NCBI GenBank assembly: GCA_043228905.1
Contig: JBHGNT010000001.1
Location: forward strand, 5,642,001 to 5,706,000
Source: Azolla caroliniana
Lineage: Eukaryota; Polypodiophyta
DNA: 64,000 bases
Direction: 5' to 3'
A program made the position numbers and the translations under genes. A model generated the notes under the pieces. The model did not search any database. It had not been told where the DNA came from and saw only the letters and a program-made list of their open reading frames with translations. Position 1 is the stretch's first letter, and each line of letters opens with the position of its first letter. Of this stretch, positions 49,911-60,648 are shown one piece after another.

Positions 49911-50940
49911 CTACTTTTGAATATAGTGCGCGTTTTGTGGTCCCATAAGCGATATCCAAACCGACCATCTATTCCATAGCCAAGAAAAATACATTTTCTG
50001 CCTTAACTGTTTTGGAACATGAACATATACTTCACATCCAAACACTCTAAGATGATCATAGTGAGGGGTTTTTCCAATCCACAACTCTTTTGCCACTTTC
50101 AAGCCTTTGGCAGTACTAGGTGATAGATTAATCACATGAACAACAATCCGAACTGCTTCTGCCCAAAAACCTTGCGGAAGGTTTGCATGATGCAACATAG
50201 AAATAACTCTATCTTGGATGGTTCTATTCATCATTTCTGCCACACCATTTTGTACAGGAGTGTAGGGGGCAGTATACTCTCTAGGAATGCCTCTAGACTC
50301 ACAATAAATCCTGAACTCATTAGAGGTATATTCACCTCCATAATCAGAACATAAAGTCTTAAGCTTTATTCCTTTTTCAGTCTCAATCGAGGCAAGCCAT
50401 TTTCTAAAAATGGGGTATACATCACCCTTTACCTTTAAGGGATACACCCACACCTTTCTTGTGGCATCATCGATAAATGTAACAAAATACAAAGCTTCAC
50501 CCAATGATCTAGTAGGCATAGGGCCACATACATATGTATGAACTAGATCCAAGGGTTGAGTAGAAGAATCAGAACGAATCTGATGTACACTTCTCTTTTG
50601 TTTACCATATTGACAATTCGCACAAACTGAAAAATTAGAAAATGGTAACATGGGTAAATAGCCTACATGTGACAGAGTTTCCATTCCACTACGAGACATA
50701 TGGCCTAAATGACCATGCCAAATACAAGTCATGGGTTGTTCTGTGACAATCAAAAGATGTTCTTTCTTATGGACAACTAAGGGATAAAATGAAGCAACTT
50801 TGTTCCCTTTGGTAATAACCATATTTCCTTTTGTAATCCGAAAATATTTGGAAGCAAATATCACTTTATATCCAGAGTCATCTAGCTGTCCAATAGACAT
50901 CAAGCTAAAAGTTAGCTCAGGTACACGACATACATTTTAT
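49911..50940 (-). pseudogene. Element A GAG-pre-integrase and integrase
   Basis: The pre-integrase zinc region is WHGHLGHMSRSGMETLSHVG followed by CANCQYGKQKR. The integrase core follows: HTYVCGPM where the family has H(S/T)DVCGPM, so the first catalytic Asp is Tyr here. FVTFIDDATRKVWVYPLKVK, CSDYGGEYTSNEF (second Asp kept) and NGVAEMMNRT (Glu kept) follow. After KQLRQK the frame shifts near 49990; the adjacent frame continues as LGYGIDGRFGYRLWDHK. An in-frame TAA at about 50936 also separates this part from protease. Confidence 0.9.
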
Positions 50941-52109
50941 ACAAGAATCTGAAAACCATCAGAAAAATGTACCATAACATCTCCAATGCTAACCACGTCA
51001 CATTGACGTGAATCTCCAAGCCTGACTGTACCAAGTGGTTTAGCTTCATATCGTGTGAACCACTCTCTATGTGGGGTCACATGGAATGAAGCCCCAGAGT
51101 CCAACAACCATGTATGAGTAAGTGAGTGAGCCATATTCACCTCAACATAAGTAGCATCATCAACCATGACTAGAATGTCAACATCGTCATCACATGTAGC
51201 ATTTATTTCCTCTATTTTCTTTGAGGATGATGAACCGGTCACTTGCATAACATGCTCATCACCGTGAGTTTTACCCCTTTCCTTTTCTCTTTCTTTGTTC
51301 TTCAAGGTATACCAATCCTTTTTCATATGACCCTTTTTGTGATAGTAATGACATTCTACAAGTTTCTTTCTGGATTTGCTTCCGCTCTTATCATTTCCAT
51401 GGTTGTTTTTGGTTTGGCTTCTACCACATTGTTGGTTCTTGCCATAACCAGAATCTCGTACATTATATGCCTCTCCAACTTGTGAGGTGACAATCAATTT
51501 CCTACGGATTTCTTCACCCAATAGTGTTCCACATATGTCATTATAGACCAATTTCCCATTTGGTGCACTAGTGCTAATAGCAGTGCAAAATATGTCCCAT
51601 GAACTAGGCAGAGTGCATAATAGAAATACACATTTTAGCTCATCATCCATACTCATTTTTTGAGCTTGCAATTAAGACCATAATGCATCAAACTCATTTA
51701 GATGAGAAGCAACACTATCGGTGTCCTTCATGCGAAGGTCATAGAGCTTTCTCATAAAAAATACTTTGTTTGTAGCAGTTTCCTTCTCATATGTATTGCA
51801 TAACTTTTTCCAAAGTTCTTCGGAATTTTTACTGTCTAAAACAGTGAAATAGACACTATCTGCCAAGTGTAGTCTTATTGTAGACATGGTCAAAGCATCA
51901 AGTTCCTCCCAATCATCATCATCCATTTCATCCGGCTTCTTCGCTTTGCCGCGTAGAGGCCTCGTTTGCATTCTTTGAACCAATACATCACGCATCTGAT
52001 TCTTCCACAAAGCAAAATTAGATACATCAAATTTCCGGATTTCAATATGATCTTTTCCCAAAAACGAATAGTTCTTACTCGAACTATTGCGACTAACAGA
52101 AGTGCTACT
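50937..52109 (-). pseudogene. Element A gag (main part), zinc knuckle and protease
   Basis: Gag contains KFDVSNFALWKNQMRDVL, RLHLADSVYFTVLDSKNSEE and LYDLRMKDTDSVASHLNEF, followed by a TAA at 51672 where Gln is expected. The knuckle reads CHYYHKKGHMKKDW, so two of four zinc ligands are lost (Cys to Tyr, Cys to Trp). The protease motif WLLDSGASFHVTPHREWF is intact at about 51070-51120. The first codons of gag lie on the far side of element B (59767-59793). Confidence 0.9.
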
Positions 52110-52114
52110 AGATG

Positions 52115-52537
52115 TGTTAAGAATTAGGTAATTAACTAGGGGTTAATTAGTACCTAATTATGTGATTAAGCTAAGCGGAAGATTAAGTGATATGTGTGTG
52201 AGAGGAAGAGAGAGAGGAATTTAACGCTATGAACAACGAGACAAGATGGGGGATGATTAACTATAGTAAAAAGCATCATCAAATACAAAAATACCCATAA
52301 TGAGGTATATATAGATCTCATGTGCAAGGGTGCACATGTGTGAGGAGAATATAGGTACAAGGGTGTAAGTCCTATATTAAATGTACTTGGGAGTGGAGGA
52401 TCTAGAATATCCCACTTAAGCACAAGGTCCTATTTAAGGCGTTATAGTCAACACTTCTAAGTAGATTCTATCTAGGTAACTACGAAGTTACATGGTTGAC
52501 TAACTAACTAAACTAAGTTGAGCTTGATATCTCAACA
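52115..52537 (-). repeat. 3' LTR of element B
   Basis: Begins TGTTAAGAATTAGGTAATT and ends GATATCTCAACA on the plus strand. It differs from 59345-59766 at roughly a dozen positions by eye, plus small indels near the right end. Confidence 0.95.
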
Positions 52538-52554
52538 CACCCCCTCAAGCTCAA

Positions 52555-52930
52555 GTGTGAGGCGTCTGACATCCGGTTCTGATTTTGTCATTGTTCGGCT
52601 TTCGACGTTTGGTATTTTTGTGGCAGTTTCGGTTCCTCCTTCTCAAGCCTGGGACGAAGGCTTGGGTCGACTGCTTTCACCCATCGTGGGTCACGAGCCA
52701 CTTCTGTGGAGCTCTCGGGCTCTCGTTTGACCGCTACCTTCATCGTGAAGGCATAATGATGGGCCACGTACTCGTTGTAGCTGAGGTGAGCGACACGATT
52801 CTTCTCTCTAGAAGAGCGCCGAAGTTTTTCGCTCCCGATGTGAGCGCTTTCTTTACTCCTCCGGGTATCCGCAGGATGGGTACACCAAACTCACTGTCTA
52901 GTAAGCGAGCCGACACATCCGAATAATTGT
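52555..52930 (-). pseudogene. Element B stub of reverse transcriptase N-terminus
   Basis: On the minus strand YNEYVAHHYAFTMKVAVKRE, then PESSTEVARDPRWVKAV matches the segment that opens the Copia RT (EP.SF.EA..DPRWV.AM). Coding similarity then ends close to the LTR. The YVDD core and the whole RNase H are absent, so an internal deletion joins the start of RT to the polypurine tract. Confidence 0.75.
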
Positions 52931-54142
52931 CGTCAGGGTTTCAGACTTCGTATTTGGGCATCTTACCTTTGCCTTTGTCGTCACTTAGCTCGATAGAGCT
53001 TGGACGGTCCTTTGGTGAAGGGATTGGCCGAATATCATCCTCTGAGTTGAGATTCAACTCTTCCTCGGTCGGGTTGGGTGGAGTAGAATTGGCCTTATAC
53101 CACACAATACCGATTCGTCGAAGACTATGTCTCGACTGACCCAAACCGCTCGGGTCGAAGGGTTATAGCACTTGTATGCCTTCTTCTTGGACGAATATCC
53201 TACGAGGGTACATTTCTCCGACTTCACGTCGGGATTCTGTCGGTTTTCGTTCGGGATGCGTACATTCGCAATGCTTCTGAGTACCTTGACGTGCGACAAG
53301 ATCAGCTTCCTTTGGACAAGGAGCTTGTATGTAGTTAGCTTATGCACTCCATTAGTGGTGCATCGATTCATGAGATAGACGATCGTGGATGCCGCTTCGG
53401 CCCAATAAAAGTTCAGCATGTGCTTCTCATGTAACATGGCTTGTACTACCTCGAGGATTTGCCGATTCTTCCTTTCGGCGACTCCATTTTGTTAGGGTAT
53501 GTGTCGGCACGAAAATTCTCTCCGAATGCCTTCACTTTGGAGGTAGGAGGTGAATTCGTCTAAGAAGTACTCCTTGCCTCCATTCGATCGTAGTGTGCCG
53601 ACCGGTTTCTTTTTCCACTTGGCCCTTGAGCTTTTGGAAGTGGGAGAGCACTTCGCTCTTCTTCTTCATCGGAAAGATCCACGTGTAGTGCGAGTAGTCG
53701 TCGATGAAGGTTACGTAGTATCGGCATTCGCTGATCGTCGGCGTTCGGTCCCCATACATCCGAATGTATAACGTCGAGGAGGCCTTTGCTTGGGTAGCTC
53801 TCCTTCGGAAATGGGAGTCGATGTTGTTTGCCGAGTTGACATGCTTCGCACACTTGGTCGACTCGTTTCGCCTCGAAGGTCGGAAGTCTGATGATGACTC
53901 CCTTTGTTTGTGTAGCTCGAAGCCGTTGGAGGTTGATGTGGCCGATTCTCTTGTGCCACAACTCAATGTTCGTCTCGGTTTTGAGACCTTTGGCATACAT
54001 GACCGATTTCACCTCGTTCGAATCGAGGATGAACATACGACCATCTCTCTGTCCCTTGGTTATGAGTCGACCATCTTTCTCGATGAAACAACCTTTGTTG
54101 TTGAACCAAACTTGCATGGCTTGCTCCATGATTTGGCCGACC
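52930..54142 (-). pseudogene. Element B integrase
   Basis: GAG-pre-integrase segment ELWHKRIGHINLQRLRATQ with CEACQLGKQHRLPF, then core HSDVWGP (first catalytic Asp kept), YVTFIDDYSHYTWIFPMKKK, RSNGGKEY and NGVAERKNR. The reading crosses two frame changes (about 53740 and 53600), and a TAA replaces Gln just before QNGVAE (about 53493). The C-terminal part reads CTLVGYSSKKKAYKCYNPST. Element C cuts the reading between protease and this part. Confidence 0.88.
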
Positions 54143-54147
54143 GAGAC

Positions 54148-54444
54148 TGTCGAATACGAGTGTATAATGGCCGTATTCACATTGTCCCTTTGGACAACTC
54201 AAGTTTGGGCTATTTTTATAAATAGCATAAAGGGCAGTTGCCCTAGGATAGTCACTATATAAAGTGACTTTGTAATATTTAGTGGAGGTTGGTTGTCATT
54301 TTGTAACTGTTGCTATAAGAAATAAAATGTTTCTTTGTGCCTATCTCTCTTTCTCTCTGTGTATCTTGTTTCATTCTCATACACAGGTTCTTCACCATCA
54401 CATATGTTGTTTGTTCTTCCGCCCTGACGACCTTGTCCCCAATA
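54148..54444 (+). repeat. 5' LTR of element C
   Basis: Starts TGTCGAATACGAGTG and ends CCCCAATA where the other copy has CCCCAACA. It contains TATATAAAGTGACTT as a likely TATA box. About a dozen substitutions against 57649-57987 by eye; the partner has a longer CT tract. Confidence 0.93.
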
Positions 54445-54446
54445 TT

Positions 54447-54458
54447 TGGTATCAGAGC
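54447..54458 (+). other. Primer-binding site of element C
   Basis: TGGTATCAGAGC, a perfect Copia-type initiator tRNA-Met complement, two bases after the 5' LTR. Confidence 0.9.
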
Positions 54459-55041
54459 ATTGGAGGTTCTTCAACCCGCTACCGGCCGTCATGGTACACC
54501 ACACAACACTCTGTTTCTGTTTTTCTTGAAGAACAGAGAAGAGAGAAGACAAACAAGAAGTCTGCATCTCACTGTGTTAAATCACTAATTGGAGTAAGCT
54601 AGCCAACTGTACTCTGTTCCTGTGATTGTAACCACTTGAGGTGAGCTCCTTGTGCAACACCCAACCCAATCATGCTTCATTTGGTTAAACAACATCTGAA
54701 TAGGTCACCGGACGTTATTCACCCGCTTGTTGTAACCACCCGTTGCAGATTGGTCTCCAGGCAACAACCAAATTCGTGCTTCATTCGGCTGATCGACATT
54801 CGGGAGGATCAGTTGGATCTGTCCCTCTCATCACTGCAGTCATCCGAACAAGAATCGGCCAAACCAATCGGTTTCTTGTGATCGGTATTCGGCATACAAT
54901 CGGAAGCTAACCAAAGTAACTCCAAGAAGGTTCAGCAAACAAGTATCCGAAACCAAACTGACTCGGGTTCAAGACCGGTTGCACCCCACTAAGGTTCCTA
55001 GTCAACTCCGAACAGAGTCTTACCAACCGAAACCGAATCAG

Positions 55042-55770
55042 ATGGCATCAACATCCGGCTCATCGGAGATGAGTCTAAGGAGGTTCGATGGTTCGAACTT
55101 CAATTTCTGGAAGAAACAAATGCAGGACTATCTCATAGTCAAGGGTCAGATAGACCTGATTGAGAATGAAAATCCTCCAGAAGCATACAAGGTAAACGAG
55201 TGGCTAAAGCTGGACAGAATCGTCCGTGCCACGATTCGGATGCACTTGTTGGAGTCAGTGTACTTCACAGTGCAATCATGCTCGACAACTTTTGAACTTT
55301 GGAAAACACTGACGGAAACTTATGAAACGAAGGTCGCCGCAACGAAGATGTATCTGATCCGGCGCCTCTACAACTTGCGGAGGAAAGAATCCGATTCGGT
55401 TCTGGCACACCTCAACGAGTAAGAAAGCCTAAGCTCCCAAATATCGTCTCAGGGGACGGCAATAGAGGATGAACTCAGAGCAATGATACTCATGAGTAGT
55501 CTCCCCTCTTCTTGGGAAACTTTCGTCACAACCGTGTGCAATGCTTCAACAACTGCCATTAAGTACTCCGAAATCACGAGCGCAATCCTGACTGAAGCAG
55601 CTCGGAGAAAGTCTTTCGCCAAAGACTCGGCAGATGAAGCTTACGTAGTACAAGGTTCAACCGACCGAAAGAACAACCGGGGAAGAAGTTCATACAGAAA
55701 TTTTGACGACCGACCCAAACATATTGCCCATAGAGAACCCAATCGAATCAGAAGTTATGCTCATGACTGA
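55042..55770 (+). pseudogene. Element C gag
   Basis: From the ATG at 55042: MSLRRFDGSNFNFWKKQMQD, IRMHLLESVYFTVQSCSTTF, LRRKESDSVLAHLNE, then a TAA at 55420. The same frame continues at 55483 with MILMSSLPSSWETFVTTV. It resembles gag of element A (LESVYFTV against ADSVYFTV), so A and C belong to one broad lineage. No CCHC knuckle is visible before the protease. Confidence 0.88.
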
Positions 55771-56295
55771 GGAATCAAGCACATGGCTCCTTGACTCAGG
55801 TGCATCGTATCATGTGACACCTCACCGATCTCAGTGTCGGCAATACTCGGACCGGCACTCCGACTCAGTTCGAGTCGGGAACTCGCAACACTGTGCCATA
55901 ATCGGAATCGGCACCGTAGAGCTCAACCTTCCGGGTGGCTCTACACTCGTACTACACAACGTCCAACACGTTCTTGAGCTTTCAAGTCCCTTGATCTCAG
56001 TCGGACAACTTGACGAAGTTGGCATTCGTGCCAGGTTCTCATCAGGAGGGTGGACACTCCACAAAGGGAACCTCCTGCTTGCTTGAGGACCAAAGGTACA
56101 CTCTTTCTACCCTTTATATGTCACACTCAAAGAGGGTGACTTATTTTTTGTTGATATCCCCGTGTCATCGTTATGGCACAGACGACTTGGACACCTCAGC
56201 AAGGCTGGCATAACGCACCTATCCAGAGCCGGTTACATTCCCAAGATCTCCTTCTCGGATCACCAATTTTGCGAGCATTACCAGTACGGCAAACA
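55761..56295 (+). pseudogene. Element C protease and GAG-pre-integrase
   Basis: Protease motif STWLLDSGASYHVTPHRSQ is intact, followed by VLHNVQHVLELSSPLISVGQ. After a stop at about 56084 comes SLWHRRLGHLSKAGITHLSR and FCEHYQYGKQ. The second Cys of the usual CxxC is Tyr (CEHY). Coding similarity then jumps directly into RT near 56296. Confidence 0.85.
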
Positions 56296-57453
56296 GTTCG
56301 ACGACTTCATCCAGTCGGTCGGCTTCTCCAAGAGCGATGAGGACCACTGTCTCTTCACCAAAACAGCTCAAGACGGGTCTCCCGTCTTCCTCATCATTTA
56401 CGTGGACAACATGCTACTTTGTGGCCGACATGCCGGAGAGCTCACCGAACTCTTTCGGAAACTGCGGTTGAAGTTTGCCATGAAGGACCTCGGTCCGGCA
56501 AGACACATGGTATGAAGATTAGTCGGCATCGCGATAAACGACAACTTTTCTTGTGTCAAACCGACTACATCGGACATGTCTTGGAACGCTTCAACATGCA
56601 CTCAGCCAAGTCTACTTCGACCCCGCTCCCCATTAACTTTCGGCTGTCTCAGCGAGACTGCCTGACATCCGATCCGAAGGGGGAAGATATGAAGTCGGTA
56701 CCGTATGCACCGGCAGTCGGCTCCCTTATGTACGCAATGGTCGCGACACGGCTTGATATTTCTCACGTCGTAGGAGTCGTCAGTAGATTCATGCACAACC
56801 CTTATGTACGCGATGGTCGCGACACGACCTGATATTTCTCACGTCGTAGGAGTCGTCAGCAGATTCATGCACAACCCAGGCCGATCGTACTGGAACACAG
56901 TCAAGCATGTGTTCAGATATCTAGTTGGCACAAAAGACCACGACATTCTTTTTGGCCCGAACTCAACCTCAGGCGTAGTCGGTTACACTGACTCGGAATT
57001 CGCCGGCTGCATGGACAGTCAGAAATCAACAACTAGATATTTTTCAAATTCGGCAATGGAGCAATCTCGTGGAAGTTGAAACTTCAAGAGTGCACAACCA
57101 CCTCAAGGACCGAAGCAGAATATGTAGCTGTGTCCAACGCGGCAAAAGAAGTTTTATGGCTCGGTCAGTTGGCGCACACATTTCGACAAGTCGACCTCAA
57201 CTCAGCTCCAGTTGTCTACAACGACAATCAGGGTGTTGTTGCTTTGTCAAAAAATCCGGTTCATCACAACAACTCCAAGCATATCGACGTTCAATATCAC
57301 TTTGTTCGGGACTACGTCATTTCAGGGAAAATCGGTGTCGAGAAGATATCCACAACCGATAATGTCGCAAATGGAATGACCAAGTGTCTTTCGGCGGATC
57401 GCTTCCGGTCCCTTCGGCACCAGATGGGCGTAACAAAAAATCAGTCTAGTTAA
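56296..57453 (+). pseudogene. Element C partial reverse transcriptase and RNase H
   Basis: RT is present only from FDDFIQSVGFSKSDEDHCLF onward, with IIYVDNMLLCG where YVDDM is expected (second catalytic Asp is Asn). LKFAMKDLGPARHM and TDYIGHVLERFNM follow. A 76-bp tandem duplication at 56725-56876 shifts the frame. RNase H reads RTEAEYVAVSNAAKEVLWL and NPVHHNNSKHIDVQYHFVRD, ending at 57453. Confidence 0.88.
56725..56876 (+). repeat. 76-bp tandem duplication inside element C
   Basis: CTTATGTACGCAATGGTCGC at 56725 begins again as CTTATGTACGCGATGGTCGC at 56801. Both copies run to ATGCACAACCC. The period of 76 is not a multiple of three, so RT to RNase H goes out of frame. Confidence 0.93.
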
Positions 57454-57648
57454 AGTCGGACACATAGCACAGGATGGTTTCAGACAACCGACATCGGTTC
57501 CTTGAGGATCAGCTTCAGCTCTTCTGACCCGACCGGTTCGGTCTTTTGTCCTCAGATCTTGCCGACTCGAACAAAACCGATCTGTCTGATAAACCTTGTA
57601 TATACCTGTAATTTAAGATAACCCATGTATACGCCCATTACGGGGGAG

Positions 57649-57841
57649 TGTCGAATACGAGTGTATAATGGGCGTATTCACACTGTCCCTTTGGACAGCC
57701 CAAGTTTGGGTTATTTTTGTAAATAGCATAAAGGGCAGTTGCCCTAGGATAGTCACTATATAAAGTGACTTTGTAATATTTAGTGGAGGTTGGTTGTCAT
57801 TTTGTAACTGTCGCTATAAGAAATAAAACGTTTCTTTGTGC

Positions 57842-57896
<55 letters not shown>

Positions 57897-57987
57897 TCTC
57901 TGTGTATCTTGTTTCATTCTCATACACAGGTTATTCACCATCACAGATGTTGTTTGTTCTTCCGCACTGACGACCTTGTCCCCAACA
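57649..57987 (+). repeat. 3' LTR of element C
   Basis: TGTCGAATACG to CCCCAACA. It is about 42 bp longer than the 5' copy because of a (CT)n expansion at 57846-57892. Confidence 0.94.
57846..57892 (+). repeat. (CT)n microsatellite in 3' LTR of element C
   Basis: About 23 CT units. The 5' LTR has only a short CT/TTTC run at the same place, so it expanded after insertion or was unequal at insertion. Confidence 0.93.
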
Positions 57988-57992
57988 GAGAC

Positions 57993-59160
57993 CAAATTCT
58001 TTGTTATTGTGGGCACGTGCAAGACATTCTTGATGCAAGTTTGCTCGCCTTCTTTCTCGAATGGGACATTGCCGATATGCCGAGTGGGATGTGTGGTGTC
58101 GTCGCCCGTCTCTATGAAGCGGGGTCGGTCTGGCATTCTTATATCACAGAACCACTCTTGGTGTGACATCATATGATGTGAAGCGCTGGAGTCGATGAAC
58201 CACACGTCTTCCAAGTTGGAGGTGCTCGTGGAGTTGGAGACCGACATAGAGTTCGCTCTATGTATTATTACGAATAAACCACCGTAGTCTTCGTATTCAG
58301 AGTTGTTGGCGTAGTTTGTGAGATGTGGACTTGTTGAAACCGACGCAGTTCTCTTTTTCTAACACTCTTCTTTGCGGTGGCCGATTTTGCCACAATAGTT
58401 GCAAGCAATGGACCACGTTTTCCAACTTTGTTCAGCATGAAAGCTCCCCCTTCTTCTGAAGGTTCCTCGATGGCTTCCGTCTTGTTGTCGAAGGTTTGAG
58501 TTCCCTTCGTGTGATGGGTCGAATCCATCTCTTCTACTGCCTCGACCTCGTTCTCGACCACCATCTGAATTCGAGATGAACATTTCTCCTTCTGACGTCT
58601 TGTTTTTTATTCGGGTGTGGTTCTCTTCGACCAATAGAAGTGATTGGAGATCGAAGAACGAAGGAGGGTTTTCTCTCGCTAAGATTGCCACCCTTAACGA
58701 GTCGAATCATTGTGCAAGGCTGCCCAAGCATACTTGAACCATCTCGTCTTCGTCAACATATACGTTGATGGAGCCAAGCGAGTCGCAAATGCTCTTGATC
58801 TCGGTTGTGTAGTCCGACACAGACATATCTTTTTGCCGAATGTTGTTCAACTCTTGTCAAAGTTGAAGCTTTCGGGCAATCGTGTTGGCGGCGAACATCT
58901 TCTTCAAGTTCTCCCGTGCCTCTTTAGGCGACTTGGCATCTCGAATGTGGCTAAGCATGTGGTTGTGGACACATGTTACCAACCAATACATGACTCGACT
59001 CGCCACTTGCTCCCATGTTGAGTAGTCGGCGTTGTTTGGGTCGGGTCGATTTTCTTGTGCGTTGTTGATGTAGCTCTAATACCCTTGGCCGATGAGGTAT
59101 TGGTTCATCTTGTACTCCCAAGATGAATAATTGCTCTTGTCTAGCTTTCACCAGGGAGCA
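57993..59160 (-). pseudogene. Element B gag and protease
   Basis: Gag translations include VYVDEDEMVQVCLGSLAQ and AILARENPPSFFDLQSLLLV and a complete zinc knuckle CNYCGKIGHRKEEC, followed directly by a stop near 58360. In the next frame the protease reads VWFIDSSASHHMMSHQEWF. The catalytic Asp is kept but the DSGA motif is DSSA. The tail TITKNLVSVG runs into the right target duplication of C. Confidence 0.85.
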
Positions 59161-59332
59161 AGCAACCCATTTGTGTGTTCATTTTGACGTAGTGTCTTCC
59201 TTCTCGTGTTTCCTTCCTTCGATCACGTGCTACGTAGCAGCACTACGGTAGCGGATAACCGGAATTTGTCGTCGGCGTTTTGAACACACAATCACGGAGT
59301 TGGGTTGGCTTAGTGGATTTTCTAAACCACAT

Positions 59333-59344
59333 GCTCTGATACCA
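59333..59344 (-). other. Primer-binding site of element B
   Basis: TGGTATCAGAGC on the minus strand, directly against the LTR end. Confidence 0.92.
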
Positions 59345-59766
59345 TGTTAAGAATTAGGTAATTAACTAGGGGTTAATTAGTACCTAATTATGTGATTAAG
59401 CTAAGCGGAAGATTAAGTGATATGTGTGTGAGAGGAAGAGAGAGAGGAAGTTAACACTATGAACAACGAGACAAGATGGGGGATGATTAACTATATTAAA
59501 AAGCATCATCAAATACAAAAATACCCACAATGATGTATATATAGATCTCATGTGCAAGGGTGCACATGTGTGAGGAGAATATAGGTACAAGGGTGTAAGT
59601 CCTATATTAAATGTACTTGGGAGTGGAGGATCTAGAATATCCCACTTAAGTACAAGGTCCTATTTAAGGTGTTATAGTCAACACTTCTAACTAGATTCTA
59701 TCTAGGTAACTACGAAGTCATGGTTGACTAACAAACTAAACTAAGCTGAGCTTGATTTTCTCAACA
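59345..59766 (-). repeat. 5' LTR of element B
   Basis: TGTTAAGAATTAGG to TTTTCTCAACA. Pairs with 52115-52537 over its whole length. Confidence 0.95.
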
Positions 59767-59771
59767 AGATG

Positions 59772-60203
59772 CATCCAACATTTCGGACTCCATGGGAGTG
59801 AACAACGATATCAAACAATTGAGCACAAGAACTCAAGCAAGTAACCAACTTTTGCCCCAAAAATCTCAAAATGATATCATTAAGTGCATATAACAAGCAC
59901 CACTATGCATGCACCTTCCAAAATATTAACCACAACTAGCATCTGTTTCTAAAATCCCCAAGGTGTATGCATCTGTTATGCTTCCAAATTGCTTTCAACT
60001 CTCTACCGAATGTAGTGAGGTCTCCCACCACAACTTATAGCCATTGACAAATATGTTGAACAAGCGTGAGAGTTTAAATAAGAGAAATACTTGTGGATAA
60101 CTGTAAAAGAATACGTGTGCGGAAGCGTATGCGTAAGACATAGAGTACACGGTTTGGAAGTACGACAATTCGGTAAAACGCAGAAATCATAGAGAAAGAG
60201 AGG

Positions 60204-60234
<31 letters not shown>

Positions 60235-60635
60235 CAGAAACAAAAGTATATTCAAAAATTAATCTATGTATGTTCTCTGTACATACTTCGTGCTCAGTGA
60301 GCACCTTTTATACAAGCCCTGACTATTGGGCTGACACAAGTACTGACAATACTTGACCGCTCATAAATGAGCCTTCTACACTAACTCCCAAAATTATCCC
60401 TTGCGAGGAATAACGTTCTAACGGCCTCTCGGTTTACGAACCACTACGGCCATGTTGTGTGTACGGTTCTACGCACCCAGTCTACGCACCTAATGTTGAG
60501 CTTGTATCTCAACAATAACAAACAATTTTCTTCCTATCGAAGAAAAAACCCAAAAAAAATTGATGATGCCCAACAACGAATTGATGCTTCAACCAAGTGG
60601 CTCCAATCGCCAACGTTGTTGCTACAATCTCCCAA
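59772..60635 (-). other. Element A leader and first codons of gag, with solo LTR D inside
   Basis: Gag of A starts at the ATG at 59793-59791. The nine codons from there to 59767 are in phase with the 52109 side of gag. The rest is untranslated leader, interrupted by the D insertion at 60102-60514. Confidence 0.8.
60102..60514 (-). mobile_element. Solo LTR D (Copia)
   Basis: 413 bp with TG..CA ends (TGTAAAAGAATACG to GTATCTCAACA on the plus strand) and a perfect target duplication ATAAC at 60097-60101 and 60515-60519. On the minus strand it has a TATA-like CTTGTATAAAAGG and a (GA/CT)n tract. It is related to the LTR in the HUA2-like intron (2230-2550). No internal sequence remains, so LTR-LTR recombination probably removed the body. 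Confidence 0.9.
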
Positions 60636-60647
60636 GCTCGGATACCA
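60636..60647 (-). other. Primer-binding site of element A
   Basis: TGGTATCCGAGC on the minus strand, one base from the LTR. One change from the usual TGGTATCAGAGC. Confidence 0.88.
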
Positions 60648-60648
60648 C

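Larger units (their letters stand above)
54148..57987 (+). mobile_element. Ty1/Copia retrotransposon C (innermost, opposite orientation)
   Basis: 3840 bp with LTRs at 54148-54444 and 57649-57987, perfect target duplication GAGAC at 54143-54147 and 57988-57992, PBS at 54447-54458 and a purine tract (TTACGGGGGAG) ending at 57648. It inserted into the pol frame of B between protease and integrase. Codon phase continues exactly when C and one GAGAC are left out. Integrase and most of RT are deleted. Confidence 0.96.
52115..59766 (-). mobile_element. Ty1/Copia retrotransposon B (nested in A, contains C)
   Basis: LTRs at 52115-52537 and 59345-59766 (422-423 bp, TG..CA), perfect target duplication AGATG at 52110-52114 and 59767-59771, PBS TGGTATCAGAGC at 59333-59344, and a purine tract (TTGAGGGGGTG on the minus strand) next to the left LTR. 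Its own length is about 3.8 kb once C is set aside. Internal parts are gag with zinc knuckle, protease, integrase and only the first residues of RT; RT core and RNase H are missing. It interrupts gag of A in frame. Confidence 0.95.

Noticed and set aside
60054-60514. Solo LTR D taken to start at TGTTGAAC (60054)
   Set aside because: With that start the flanking 5-mers (AAATA and ATAAC) do not match. Starting at 60102 gives a perfect ATAAC pair and fits the related LTR at 2550.
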